Assembly (NCBI RefSeq): GCF_011305535.1
Contig: NZ_CP049905.1
Location: forward strand, 5,330,001 to 5,394,000
Reading direction: 5' to 3'
DNA length: 64,000 nt
Source: Diaphorobacter sp. HDW4B
GTDB taxonomy: Bacteria; Pseudomonadota; Gammaproteobacteria; Burkholderiales; Burkholderiaceae_C
Under the pieces are notes generated by a model. The model had not been told where the DNA came from. It was given only the letters and a program-made list of their open reading frames with translations, and made no database searches. Below, one piece after another: positions 44,546-53,315 of the stretch (the stretch's first letter is position 1; the number at the start of each line of letters is the position of its first letter). The position numbers and the translations under genes were made by a program.

Positions 44546-46285
44546 TTGAAAACCATCCAAACCGATGTCTTTGTCGTGGGCGCTGGCCCCACGGGTCTGT
44601 CCTGCGCGGCGCTGCTGGCGCGTCAGGGCGTGAAGGTGCTGGCCATCACCCGCTACTCGGGCCTTGCCAATTCGCCGCGCGCGCACATCACCAACCAGCG
44701 GACCATGGAAGTGCTGCGCGATCTGGGCATCGAAGAGCGCGTGCTGGCAGCCGCCATGCCCGGCAAGATGATGGGTCAGGTGGTGTGGGCGACCAGCTTT
44801 GCAGGCACGGAACTGGCGCGTCGCAAGTCCTGGGGCGCGTCGGCAGCGCGCCTGTCGGACTACGCGCTCGCCAGTCCCAGCGATCTGTGCAACGTCCACC
44901 AGCATGTGCTCGAACCGATCCTGTGCGATGCCGCGCGCGAGTTCGGTGCCGATGTGCGGTTCAGCCTCGAACTGATGTCGATGGAGCAGAACGAGCGCGG
45001 CGTTCGCTCGCTCTGCCGTGATCGCGTGACGGGTGAAGAGGTCGAGGTGCTATCGCAATACGCGATTGGCGCAGACGGTGACAACAGCGTGGTCTGCCGC
45101 GAGATCGGCTTCGAGGTCGAAGGCCAGATGGCGCTGGGCCATATGCTCAATTACTGGATCAAGGCCGACCTCGCGCCCTGGACCGCGCATCGCCCCGGCG
45201 CGCTCTACCAGATCATTCAGCCCGGCGCGGGCATCGCCGTGTTCGTCAACGTCGCGCCGTGGGATGAGTGGGTCATGTCCATGCCCTACAACCCAGCCGA
45301 TGGCGAGCCCGACACCAGCGACGCCGCTGCCACCCAACTCGCGCGCCAGTTCGTCGGCGATGACAGCTTGCAGGTGGAGGTGGAGTTGGTGTCGACGTCG
45401 AAATGGACTATCAATCAGGTCTTCGCCACCCAGATGCACAAGGGCCGCGTGATGATCGCAGGCAACGCTGCGCACCGCCATCCACCGGCGGGCGGCTTGG
45501 GTGCCAACACCTGCATTCAGGATGCGTACAACCTGTGCTGGAAGCTGGCACTGGTGCTGCGCGGGCAAGCTGGAAGCGCCCTGCTCCACAGCTACAACGA
45601 CGAACGCCAACCGGTCGCCAAGCAGATCGTGCTGCGCGCCAACCAATCGATGAAAAGCCTGTTCGCCCTGCCTCAGGCGTTCGGCCTGCATCCGGGCCAG
45701 CCCGAGGCCGATGCATGGAATGCCATCCACGGCATGTTCAGCGCGGAAGGCAACGGAACCGAGCGCCGCGAGCAACTGCACAAGGCGCTGGCCATGCAGG
45801 ACTTCAACTTCAACGCCATCGGCGTGGAACTGGGTCAGCGCTACGCCTCATCTGCGATTGCGGGCGATGGCAGCCACGTGGAGCCCACGCGCGACCCAGA
45901 GCTTTACTACGAACCATCGAGCAGCCCCGGAAGCCCACTTCCGCATGCATGGCTTGCGCGCGGCACGCAGAACATCTCCACGCTCGATCTGGCAGGCCAA
46001 GATGGCTTCACGGTGATCACCGGAATCGGCGGCGAACGTTGGATTGAAGCCGCGCGCAACGCAGCCGACAAGCTCGGCATTGCGATCAACGGCGTGCGCA
46101 TTGGCCTCGGCCCGAAGGTGGATGCGCAGGATGTCTACGGCGACTGGGCCGCTCTGCGCGAGATCGGCGAATCGGGCTGTCTGCTGGTGCGGCCGGACCG
46201 CCATATCGCCTTTCGCGCAATGTGCGCGGTGGATGATCCGGAAGCCGTGTTGACGGCTGCGCTTGTGCAGATTCTGGCGCGCTGA
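44546..46285 (+). CDS. FAD-dependent aromatic hydroxylase (PheA/TfdB class)
   Basis: 579 residues, class A flavoprotein monooxygenase. FAD-binding GAGPTGLSCAALLARQG (about residues 12-28), the GADGDNS motif (GD loop, about 180) and GRVMIAGNAAHRHPPAGGLG (about 305) are clear; the C-terminal thioredoxin-like domain (about 480-579) is typical of phenol hydroxylases. NAD(P)H-driven ring hydroxylation of a phenolic compound is the expected reaction. The TTG start at 44546 has the frame MKTIQTDVFVVGAG. A weak TTGACT -35 lies at 44486-44491. Regulated, if at all, by the upstream TetR gene. Confidence 0.87.
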   Translation: MKTIQTDVFVVGAGPTGLSCAALLARQGVKVLAITRYSGLANSPRAHITNQRTMEVLRDLGIEERVLAAAMPGKMMGQVVWATSFAGTELARRKSWGASAARLSDYALASPSDLCNVHQHVLEPILCDAAREFGADVRFSLELMSMEQNERGVRSLCRDRVTGEEVEVLSQYAIGADGDNSVVCREIGFEVEGQMALGHMLNYWIKADLAPWTAHRPGALYQIIQPGAGIAVFVNVAPWDEWVMSMPYNPADGEPDTSDAAATQLARQFVGDDSLQVEVELVSTSKWTINQVFATQMHKGRVMIAGNAAHRHPPAGGLGANTCIQDAYNLCWKLALVLRGQAGSALLHSYNDERQPVAKQIVLRANQSMKSLFALPQAFGLHPGQPEADAWNAIHGMFSAEGNGTERREQLHKALAMQDFNFNAIGVELGQRYASSAIAGDGSHVEPTRDPELYYEPSSSPGSPLPHAWLARGTQNISTLDLAGQDGFTVITGIGGERWIEAARNAADKLGIAINGVRIGLGPKVDAQDVYGDWAALREIGESGCLLVRPDRHIAFRAMCAVDDPEAVLTAALVQILAR

Positions 46286-46291
46286 TTCAGC

Positions 46292-46320
46292 CAAAAATGC
46301 CCGCCGGAAACGGAGGGCAT
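46292..46320 (-). terminator. Rho-independent terminator of the FTR1 gene
   Basis: On the minus strand ATGCCCTCCG, TTTC loop and CGGCGGGCAT form a stem with one mismatch, followed by TTTTT. It lies 14 bp beyond the FTR1 stop. Confidence 0.75.
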
Positions 46321-46333
46321 CCCACAACGCTGA

Positions 46334-47080
46334 TCAGGAACCCACCCGCCCTGCTTCGGACCACCATCCCTTGAACAGATAGAACAAGGGGATCAGCATG
46401 AGCGCGGCGCAGGTCCACCCGTGCCATGCACCTTCGGGCAGCACAGGTGCGAGTGCCTGGCCAAACGCCGGATCGATGCTGGGCACATGCAAGATTTCCT
46501 GAACCGAGCCCAGAATCATCTGAATCGCGAGCAGCGACAGCAACAAGGCCGATGCGCGGAACACCGCCAATGCACCAACGCGCACGCCCAACTTGCGCGA
46601 AGCCAGCGTCAACAAGGCTGCGCACACCACACCCATCAACCCGCCGATGACGGCATCCGACAGGTCGCCGCGCAGGGCCATGCCGCGCAGGAACAGAATG
46701 GCTTCCATGCCTTCGCGCAGCGCCGCAATCAGCGCAAACGCAAAAACGACCACGCTCGCGGTGGGCTTGGCGGCGTAATCTTCGACTAAGTTCTGCACCC
46801 GCAATTGGATGGAGCGCGCCGTGGCAAGCAACGAGCAGACCATCACGATCACACCGATCGCAAGCACCAGCGTGAGGCCCGCAGCCCAGCGTGGATCGAC
46901 CGCATCGGACAGCAGCCAACCGCTGACCACGGCCGAGAGAACCAGCCCCAACGCGGTGCCTGAGCACACCCACCCAATGAGGTGCCCGCCATTGCCCGCA
47001 CGCAGCGCCGCCACCAGCGCATAGATGATCAGAATGAGCTCGGCGAGCTCACGCAAAACGACGACAAACGAATCAAACAC
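46334..47080 (-). CDS. FTR1-family high-affinity iron permease
   Basis: 248 residues, seven predicted TM segments. Two REXXE iron-binding motifs are present: LRELAELILI near residue 10 and LREGMEAILFLRG near 130. FTR1 proteins move Fe(III)/Fe(II) across the inner membrane, often with EfeO/EfeB or other partners; none is adjacent here. GTG 47080 starts the family-typical VFDSFVVVLRE; a TTG at 47101 gives a seven-residue extension. A Fur box lies 26-44 bp upstream. Confidence 0.87.
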   Translation of the reverse strand: MFDSFVVVLRELAELILIIYALVAALRAGNGGHLIGWVCSGTALGLVLSAVVSGWLLSDAVDPRWAAGLTLVLAIGVIVMVCSLLATARSIQLRVQNLVEDYAAKPTASVVVFAFALIAALREGMEAILFLRGMALRGDLSDAVIGGLMGVVCAALLTLASRKLGVRVGALAVFRASALLLSLLAIQMILGSVQEILHVPSIDPAFGQALAPVLPEGAWHGWTCAALMLIPLFYLFKGWWSEAGRVGS

Positions 47081-47105
47081 GAGCCCCTCGGTACACAACA
47101 ATTAC

Positions 47106-47124
47106 AATAATGGTTCTCATTATC
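47106..47124. promoter_or_regulatory. Fur box upstream of FTR1 gene
   Basis: AATAATGGTTCTCATTATC matches 15 of 19 positions of GATAATGATAATCATTATC. It lies between the FTR1 gene and the divergent gene at 47181, so it may control both. Confidence 0.75.
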
Positions 47125-47180
47125 ATGAGAGCTTCCTGCCACCGACCCTGTGCGGCACCTGAAAGCACCCTCTTTACACA

Positions 47181-47558
47181 ATGGAATCACAACCGTGGTT
47201 CCAGCACTACTCCCGTCCGCGTGTCATGAACGAAAAAGATCTGTTGGCCATCATTGACCGTGCTGTGGATGAGTTCAACGGCGATCTGGACGAGCTGGAA
47301 AGTGCCATCGGAATGCTGATGCTGGGCCGCCACTACGGCTGGCGCGTGATGCTGCTGATCCACAGCCCCAACACCATCCGCAAGTATCTCAAGATACTCG
47401 GCCTCAAAAGCCTGCGCGACGTGCTGCCTGAAGTCGGCGTGCTCGCGCATCGCTCCAACGCATGGCGGCTGGTGGACGGCACGCAGAATTTCTGGAAAGT
47501 CGTGCGCGGCCAGATCAGCGGCGTGCGCAGCGCCCGCGTGAACAAGAAAGCGCCTTGA
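47181..47558 (+). CDS. Conserved hypothetical protein, divergent from FTR1 gene
   Basis: 125 residues (110 if ATG 47226, MNEKDLLAIIDR, is the true start; neither has a clear ribosome site). Predicted helical with conserved-looking ELESAIGMLMLGRHYGWRVM, then HSPNTIRKYLKILGLKSLRD. No family recognised. It faces the FTR1 gene across a shared Fur box, so iron regulation is likely. Function unknown. Confidence 0.7.
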   Translation: MESQPWFQHYSRPRVMNEKDLLAIIDRAVDEFNGDLDELESAIGMLMLGRHYGWRVMLLIHSPNTIRKYLKILGLKSLRDVLPEVGVLAHRSNAWRLVDGTQNFWKVVRGQISGVRSARVNKKAP

Positions 47559-47745
47559 AGGCGGCAGCTCGACGGCCATTCCCAAGCCCGAAGTAGCACG
47601 TCGGAGTGCTACCTGACGAATGCACGCCGTGTGCAGCTTTGTACGAGAGGCCGTACTCCTGCTGCGCCCTTTCTGCACTACCATAGCGACCATTGCCACC
47701 TCTGTTTCGATGCCGAGGACTTCGCTCGCCGTTCATCCGTAGCAC

Positions 47746-47774
47746 TTGACAGTACTACTGGATTCTTCATAATT
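47746..47774 (+). promoter_or_regulatory. Sigma-70 promoter with overlapping Fur-box-like repeat
   Basis: TTGACA (47746-47751), 17-base spacer, ATAATT (47769-47774). The -10 overlaps TAATTGCAATTGCGAATTG (47770-47788), a Fur-like A/T repeat. It would drive the Fur-like gene at 47952. The rest of 47559-47951 holds no recognised gene. Confidence 0.6.
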
Positions 47775-47951
47775 GCAATTGCGAATTGTTTTTATTTGAA
47801 AGCCCTCTGCGTTTCAAGCGACTCACCCGCATCCAACCGACCCATTGCACATGAAAAGCATCGAGACTTCCAGCGCCAAGCAGCCACTCAACCTACGCTC
47901 CAAACAGTTCGTCATGGTCAGGCGCGTGAGTTCTGTCAGCGAGCAAAAGTG

Positions 47952-48506
47952 ATGAAGATGCAACGCAGATTCCAGCCGATGCCCTATCGCAAGGGCATTC
48001 CGTTTCCTCGCGCTCCAGTGGTCGCGCCGGTGGAGATTTCTCCAGCCGCACAGACGACAACGAATGCGTCGGACAACATGGATATGAGCTCGGCCGCAAC
48101 GACCGTGGTGATCGAGAGTCTGCGCAACGCAGGCGTGCGCCCGACGATTCCGCGCATCGCCGTCTATCAGATCGTGGCATCCATGGAGCCCGCAGGAATC
48201 AGCGCCGAGCAATTGCTCGACGAACTGCCCGCGCGCGGCTTTCCCGCGGCCATCAGCACGGTCTACCGCACGATCACCGAGCTGGAAACGCTGGGCCTGC
48301 TGATCCGCTCGCAGGATGCGTCGGGCCGCCGGGTGTACCTGACCAACACCAGCCCGCATCTGGGCAAAATCTATTTCAGGCATGGCCCCCGAGGAAAACT
48401 GCGCCCCGTGGTCGATCAAAGCCTGTACGAACACATCAGCCGCCTGGCCCAGCAACAAGGGCTTGACTGGCGCGGCAAGACCATCGTGATCCAGCCGACC
48501 GAGTGA
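47952..48506 (+). CDS. Fur-superfamily winged-helix protein lacking the metal-binding residues
   Basis: 184 residues. An unstructured N-terminal extension of about 45 residues precedes a Fur-type winged helix: SLRNAGVRPTIPRIAVYQIV, then SAEQLLDELPARGFPAAIST and VYRTITELETLGLLIRS. The following C-terminal region (GKIYFRHGPRGKLRPVVDQS) is in the place of the Fur dimerisation domain but has no Cys at all and lacks the HxH site. It may be a metal-independent or differently sensing regulator of the downstream TonB receptor. ATG 48078 is an alternative start giving 143 residues. A second Fur-like protein follows the receptor operon. Confidence 0.78.
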   Translation: MKMQRRFQPMPYRKGIPFPRAPVVAPVEISPAAQTTTNASDNMDMSSAATTVVIESLRNAGVRPTIPRIAVYQIVASMEPAGISAEQLLDELPARGFPAAISTVYRTITELETLGLLIRSQDASGRRVYLTNTSPHLGKIYFRHGPRGKLRPVVDQSLYEHISRLAQQQGLDWRGKTIVIQPTE

Positions 48507-48730
48507 GCTTTCCCGGCCCATCCGTGCGCGCCTTTTTTCTGACTGCCTGATTCCCCGCCCGAAGCATTCTCACCAGAGCGCCGCGACCTGAATCGCAGCG
48601 TTCCAGCACAGCCACGCGCCTCGGTCTGGCACGGGCTGCGCAGCCGCATTCCCCCTGTTCGGCACGTCAAAGCAACAGTCAATGAACTTTACATAGCGTT
48701 CACGGTTTACTTTACGTTACCGACATAAAC

Positions 48731-48749
48731 GACAATCATTTTCATTAAC
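48731..48749. promoter_or_regulatory. Fur box upstream of TonB-dependent receptor
   Basis: GACAATCATTTTCATTAAC matches 14 of 19 positions of the Fur consensus and lies 31-49 bp before the receptor start codon. Confidence 0.72.
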
Positions 48750-48779
48750 AATTACGGAGTTAGTTCAACGGAAAGTGAA

Positions 48780-50996
48780 ATGAAGAAAGTCCAACAAACA
48801 CGTCCGCCCGTCAGTCTCACGCAATTGTCATGGGCCGTCGGCCTGTGCCTGACAGGTGCCGCCGTCCACGCACAGGAAGCTCCCCGAGCGCTGGACACCG
48901 TCACGGTGAAGTCCTCCACCGAGGCCACGGTCAAGACCGACAGCGCCTCGTCGGCCAAGTTCACCGCGCCGCTGGTCGATACGCCCAAGACGGTTCAGAT
49001 CATCAACGAAGAGATCATCAAGCAGACCGGCGCAACCAGCCTGCAGGAAGCGCTGCGCTCCTCCCCCGGCATCACCTTCGGCAATGGCGAAGGCGGCAGC
49101 CCCTCGGGTGATCAGCCCTTCATTCGCGGCATGGATGCGCAGTCGAGCACCTTCGTCGATGGCGTGCGCGACATCGCCGCCGGCACGCGCGAAGTGTTCA
49201 ATCTCGAATCGGTGGAAGTCATCAAGGGTGCAGACTCGGCCTACGCAGGCCGTGGCGGCGCAGGTGGCTCGATCAATCTGGTGACCAAGAAAGCCCAGGC
49301 CAACAACTTCATCTCCGGTGATGTGGGCCTTGGCACCGACAACTACAAGCGCGCCACGGTCGATGTGAACCGCGTGGTGAGCGAAGGCGTTGCCGTGCGC
49401 CTGAACGCCATGGCGCACGACGCCGATGTACCCGGCCGCAACGGCCCCGAAAACCAGCGCTGGGGCATTGCACCTACCGTGACCTTCGGTCTCGGCACGC
49501 CCACCGAAGTGTCGCTGGGCTGGCAACACCTGCAGACCGACAACGTGCCCGATGGCGGCGTGCCTTATCTTTACTCCAGCAGCGCCATGGCCAAGTTGCC
49601 CGGCGGCAGCGTGGTGCGCCCGACCTACGGCGGCGACCGCGAGAACTGGTACGGCCTGACCGGCCGTGACTATGAGAAGGAAAAGAGCGACCTGTTCACC
49701 GCTTCCGTCGAGCACAAGTTCAGCGACACCAACAAGTTCCGCAACATCCTGCGCTACAGCAAGTCCAAGCAGGACTATGTCTGGACCCAGCCCGACGACA
49801 GCAAGGGCAACGCTCTCAACGGCTATGTCTGGCGTCGCGGCAATGCGCGCTTGAACGAAGTGACCACGCTGCAGAACGTCTCCGAATTCAGCGGCAAGGC
49901 GCAAGCTGGTGGCATCGACCACAGCTTCTCGTTTGGCCTGGAACTGTCCAAGGAAAAGTCCGACGTGCGCTCGACGGCCATCCAGGACTCGACCACGACC
50001 AGCTGCAAGACCGCCAGCATGTGGTGCGCATCGCTCACCGACCCCGACAGCTCCGCCGCCTGGAACTACGCATGGTCGCTGCCGACCACTCCAACCAAGA
50101 GCAAGATCGACACCGTTGCGCTCTATGGCTTCGACACCTTGAAGTTCAACGACCAATGGTCGCTGAATGCCGGTCTGCGCGTGGACCACTACAAGGTCGG
50201 GGCCACCTCGTCGACCTACAACATCAGCCGCAGCGACACGCTCTACAACTACCAACTGGGTCTGGTCTACAAGCCCGCGACCAACGGCAGCATCTACGCC
50301 AGCATCGGCACCTCGTCGCGCCCTGGCGGCTCATCGCTGGGCAACGGCACCGAAGACCTGACCATCACCACCGACGCACTCGCCGACCTGAAGCCGGAGA
50401 AGACCCGCTCCATCGAAATCGGCACCAAGTGGGACGTGCTGGACAAGCGACTGGCCCTGACTGCAGCGCTGTTCCGCAACGATGTCACCAACGTCCGCAT
50501 CACCGAAAACGGCGTCACCTACATGGGCGGCAACAAGGTGGTCAATGGGCTTGAACTCGGCTTCTCCGGCAACGTGATGCCAGGCCTCAGTGTGTTCGGC
50601 GGCTATACCTTCATGGACAGCGAACAGAAAGACATGGGCGCAGGCAACGTCGCCAACGGCCTGCCGTTCATCAACACGCCCAAGCACAGCGCCAGCATCT
50701 GGACCACCTACAAGCCCATGCAAAAGCTGACCCTCGGCCTCGGCATCTACGCGCAAAGCAGCGTGAACCAAGGCTACGCACTGTCCACCGTGGATGGCGG
50801 CATCGTCACCAAGGGAGCAAACGGCTATGCGCGCTTCGACGCCATGGTGTCCTACCAGTTCGATCGCAACCTGACCCTCCAACTGAACGCCTACAACCTC
50901 GGCGACAAGGTCTACTACAGCGGCGTTCGCTCGCCACACTACGCCACCATCGCAGCCGGTCGCTCGGCCGTGGCTTCTTTGAAGTTCACTTACTGA
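48780..50996 (+). CDS. TonB-dependent siderophore receptor (catecholate/Fiu-PiuA type)
   Basis: 738-residue outer-membrane receptor. Signal peptide at about 1-31 (WAVGLCLTGAAVHAQEA), a TonB-box-like stretch (ALDTVTVKS), plug domain at about 60-175 (VDTPKTVQIINEEIIKQTGA, FIRGMDAQSSTFVDGVRD, ESVEVIKGADSAYAGRGGAG), and a 22-strand barrel ending in the aromatic VASLKFTY. Imports Fe(III)-siderophore with TonB-ExbBD energy. The PKHD hydroxylase that follows is the usual partner of Fiu/PiuA-type receptors. A Fur box precedes it. Confidence 0.93.
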   Translation: MKKVQQTRPPVSLTQLSWAVGLCLTGAAVHAQEAPRALDTVTVKSSTEATVKTDSASSAKFTAPLVDTPKTVQIINEEIIKQTGATSLQEALRSSPGITFGNGEGGSPSGDQPFIRGMDAQSSTFVDGVRDIAAGTREVFNLESVEVIKGADSAYAGRGGAGGSINLVTKKAQANNFISGDVGLGTDNYKRATVDVNRVVSEGVAVRLNAMAHDADVPGRNGPENQRWGIAPTVTFGLGTPTEVSLGWQHLQTDNVPDGGVPYLYSSSAMAKLPGGSVVRPTYGGDRENWYGLTGRDYEKEKSDLFTASVEHKFSDTNKFRNILRYSKSKQDYVWTQPDDSKGNALNGYVWRRGNARLNEVTTLQNVSEFSGKAQAGGIDHSFSFGLELSKEKSDVRSTAIQDSTTTSCKTASMWCASLTDPDSSAAWNYAWSLPTTPTKSKIDTVALYGFDTLKFNDQWSLNAGLRVDHYKVGATSSTYNISRSDTLYNYQLGLVYKPATNGSIYASIGTSSRPGGSSLGNGTEDLTITTDALADLKPEKTRSIEIGTKWDVLDKRLALTAALFRNDVTNVRITENGVTYMGGNKVVNGLELGFSGNVMPGLSVFGGYTFMDSEQKDMGAGNVANGLPFINTPKHSASIWTTYKPMQKLTLGLGIYAQSSVNQGYALSTVDGGIVTKGANGYARFDAMVSYQFDRNLTLQLNAYNLGDKVYYSGVRSPHYATIAAGRSAVASLKFTY

Positions 50997-51147
50997 TGAG
51001 CGCGTAACGACGCACAGGCGACAGCTTGATCGCTCGTGCGTCGCCACCCCTCCTCCGGCATTCCCGGTGCGAGGGGATTTCGATTTGAATTTGAAAAGAA
51101 TATCCCGCAACCCCAAGCAGGAAGTCCACGAGAAGAGTTCTCCCAAA

Positions 51148-51828
51148 ATGATGCTTCGCATTCCCGGCCTTCTTCCCCCCGAAGAAGTGAAACTGTGCCG
51201 CAAGGCACTCGAAGAAGCCCAATGGCAAGATGGCCGCGCCACGGCAGGAAGCCTTGCCATTCAGGTCAAGGCCAATCTGCAACTGTCACTGGACAGCCCG
51301 GTCGCACAAGCCATCGGCAACCGCATTCTCGACCGACTCGGACAGAACCCCTTGTTCATGTCGGCCGCACTACCCCTCAAGGTGCTGCCACCGCGCTTCA
51401 ATCGTTATGAAAGCGGCGGCACCTACGGCAACCACATCGACAACGCCTTTTTCAACATCCCCGGCACGGCGATCAAAGTACGCACCGACGTATCGACCAC
51501 CGTGTTCCTGAGCGACCCCGATGAGTATGAAGGCGGCGAGCTTATCGTCGAAGACACCTTCGGCCACCAGAGCGTGAAACTGCCAGCCGGTGACGCCATC
51601 GTCTACCCCGGCACCAGCTTGCATCGCGTGAATCCGGTAACCCACGGAACACGCTACGGCAGCTTCTTCTGGACCCACAGCCTCGTGGCCTCCGACGAAA
51701 AGCGCCGCATCCTCTTCTACCTCGACCAGGAAATCCAGTCGCTCACCCTGCGCCATCCCGGCGACTCCAGCCTGGCGCCGCTCTCCGGCACCTATCACAA
51801 CCTGCTGCGCATGTGGGCACAGGCCTGA
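51148..51828 (+). CDS. PKHD-type Fe(II)/2OG hydroxylase (PiuC/YbiX family)
   Basis: 226 residues, the usual length for the family. Iron site HxD in GNHIDNAFF and distal His in GTSLHRVNPVTHG; the 2OG Arg is in TRYGSFFW. The PKHD domain proteins sit beside iron-siderophore receptors in many proteobacteria; their precise substrate is not established. ATG 51148 (or the next, 51151) begins MMLRIPGLLPPEEVK. It is 150 bp after the receptor and 10 bp ahead of the small Fur-like gene. Confidence 0.9.
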   Translation: MMLRIPGLLPPEEVKLCRKALEEAQWQDGRATAGSLAIQVKANLQLSLDSPVAQAIGNRILDRLGQNPLFMSAALPLKVLPPRFNRYESGGTYGNHIDNAFFNIPGTAIKVRTDVSTTVFLSDPDEYEGGELIVEDTFGHQSVKLPAGDAIVYPGTSLHRVNPVTHGTRYGSFFWTHSLVASDEKRRILFYLDQEIQSLTLRHPGDSSLAPLSGTYHNLLRMWAQA

Positions 51829-51838
51829 AGGAGACCGC

Positions 51839-52174
51839 ATGCCCGTTTACTCCAGCGACGCACCGCCCGCTTTGCAACAAGCCCATCCACAGACCACGCT
51901 GCCGCTGCGCAGCCACTTCAACCACCTGCTGCAGGAAGCCCAACTGCGCCCCACCATCTCGCGCATCAACGTGCTGCAAGTGTTCATGGCCCATCCCTTG
52001 CGGAAAATGAACATCCACGACGTCTACAGAATTCTCGACAGCGCCGGAGTCATCACCAGCATGGCAACCATCCAACGCACACTGAGCCAACTCGCCCTCG
52101 GCGGCGTGCTTGCCCGCAGCGGCAGCATGAAGCGCGGCGATGGGAGTTCGCTGTTCTGGATGCAGGAACTGTGA
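51839..52174 (+). CDS. Small Fur-like winged-helix protein without metal-binding domain
   Basis: 111 residues. The core reads LRPTISRINVLQVFMAHPLR, then NIHDVYRILDSAGVITSMAT and IQRTLSQLALGGVLARS, which aligns with the Fur DNA-binding wing (compare VYRTITELETLGLL in the gene at 47952). The C-terminal metal and dimerisation domain is absent and there is no Cys. AAGGAG precedes the ATG and the gene lies 10 bp after the PKHD gene, so it is probably translated with it. It could act as a DNA-binding accessory or as a partner of the larger Fur-like protein; not proven. Confidence 0.72.
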   Translation: MPVYSSDAPPALQQAHPQTTLPLRSHFNHLLQEAQLRPTISRINVLQVFMAHPLRKMNIHDVYRILDSAGVITSMATIQRTLSQLALGGVLARSGSMKRGDGSSLFWMQEL

Positions 52175-52207
52175 GTCCGTCGTTGGCACACCGACAACAC
52201 TGAAGCT

Positions 52208-53290
52208 CTATGCAGGCAAGGCCGTCACTGCTGCTGCATAGTCCGAGTAGCCCTCCTCGCCAGCCGTGTACAAAGTCTTGCGATCAAACTTCGACAACGC
52301 CAAGCCCTCGCGCATGCGCGACACCAGATCCGGGTTCCCAACGAAGTGACGAGCAAACGATACCGCCTCGCCCAAACCGGCGATCAACGCAGCTTCGGCT
52401 GAATGCGCATCAAACCCGTCGTTCAAGATCAACCGGGCACCAAAATTCTCTCGCGCCAGCGCAAACGCGTCGATATCCGGCACAGGCGCACGCATCACGT
52501 GAAGATAAGCAATGCCCAGCTTCGCCGCCTGGCGCATGAGTTCGGCATGCGTCGCGCCCGAGTTCTCGTCGCTGGTGTCGTTGTATGTGTTGCCCGGATT
52601 GAGGCGCAAACCCACTCGATCTGCGCCGATGGCCGCTGACATGGCCTGCAGACATTCGGCGGCAAAGCGCACGCGGTGGGCGGCGTCGCCGCCGTATTCA
52701 TCCGTGCGCTGATTGGTGGACGAGCTCAAAAACTGCATGCTCAGGTAGCCGCTCGTTCCATGCAGTTCCACACCGTCAAAGCCCGCATCAATGGCACGCT
52801 GGGCGGCAGCGCCATGCGTGGCGATGGCGGCGCGGACTTCCTCCGTGGTGAGCGCGACCGGCACATCGTGGTCCTGCATGCCTGCGGCGTCGGTCCAGAT
52901 CTGGCCTGCGGCCTGAATCGCGGAAGCCGACACCGAGCGCACGCCAGCGGGCTTGATGTGTTGGCTGCCAATGCGGCCCGAATGCATGATCTGCAGAACA
53001 ATGCTGCCGCCGCGCGCATGCACGGCATCGGTCACACGTTGCCAGGCGCGTACCTGCTCGGCGGTTTCGATGCCGGGTTGACGGCAGTAGGCCTGGCCGG
53101 TCACTTCGGGCCAGGTGCCTTCGGCAACGATCAGCCCTGCGTCGGCGCGTTGGGCGTAATGCTCGACCATCATCGCCGTGGGCAGGCCGTCGGGCGTGGC
53201 GCGGTTGCGCGTCATGGGGGCCATGACGATGCGGTTGCGCAGATGGATGCGGCCCAGTTGCATGGGCGTGAAAAGTTGTTGGGGGTTCAT
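52208..53290 (-). CDS. Old yellow enzyme family FMN oxidoreductase
   Basis: 360 residues, TIM-barrel flavoenzyme. LFTPMQLGRIHLRNRIVMAP (N-terminal FMN strand), MTRNRATPDG, GFDGVELHGTSGYLSMQFLS (active-site His region) and VGLRLNPG are typical of the NemA/OPR group; FARHFVGNPDLVSRMREGLA closes the barrel. It reduces alpha,beta-unsaturated carbonyls using NAD(P)H. ATG 53290 is chosen over longer options because the family begins MNPQQLFTP. First of a series of minus-strand catabolic genes; a steroid or terpenoid enone is a plausible substrate. Confidence 0.9.
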   Translation of the reverse strand: MNPQQLFTPMQLGRIHLRNRIVMAPMTRNRATPDGLPTAMMVEHYAQRADAGLIVAEGTWPEVTGQAYCRQPGIETAEQVRAWQRVTDAVHARGGSIVLQIMHSGRIGSQHIKPAGVRSVSASAIQAAGQIWTDAAGMQDHDVPVALTTEEVRAAIATHGAAAQRAIDAGFDGVELHGTSGYLSMQFLSSSTNQRTDEYGGDAAHRVRFAAECLQAMSAAIGADRVGLRLNPGNTYNDTSDENSGATHAELMRQAAKLGIAYLHVMRAPVPDIDAFALARENFGARLILNDGFDAHSAEAALIAGLGEAVSFARHFVGNPDLVSRMREGLALSKFDRKTLYTAGEEGYSDYAAAVTALPA

Positions 53291-53315
53291 GTGCGAATCT
53301 CCATCGTCAATCTGC

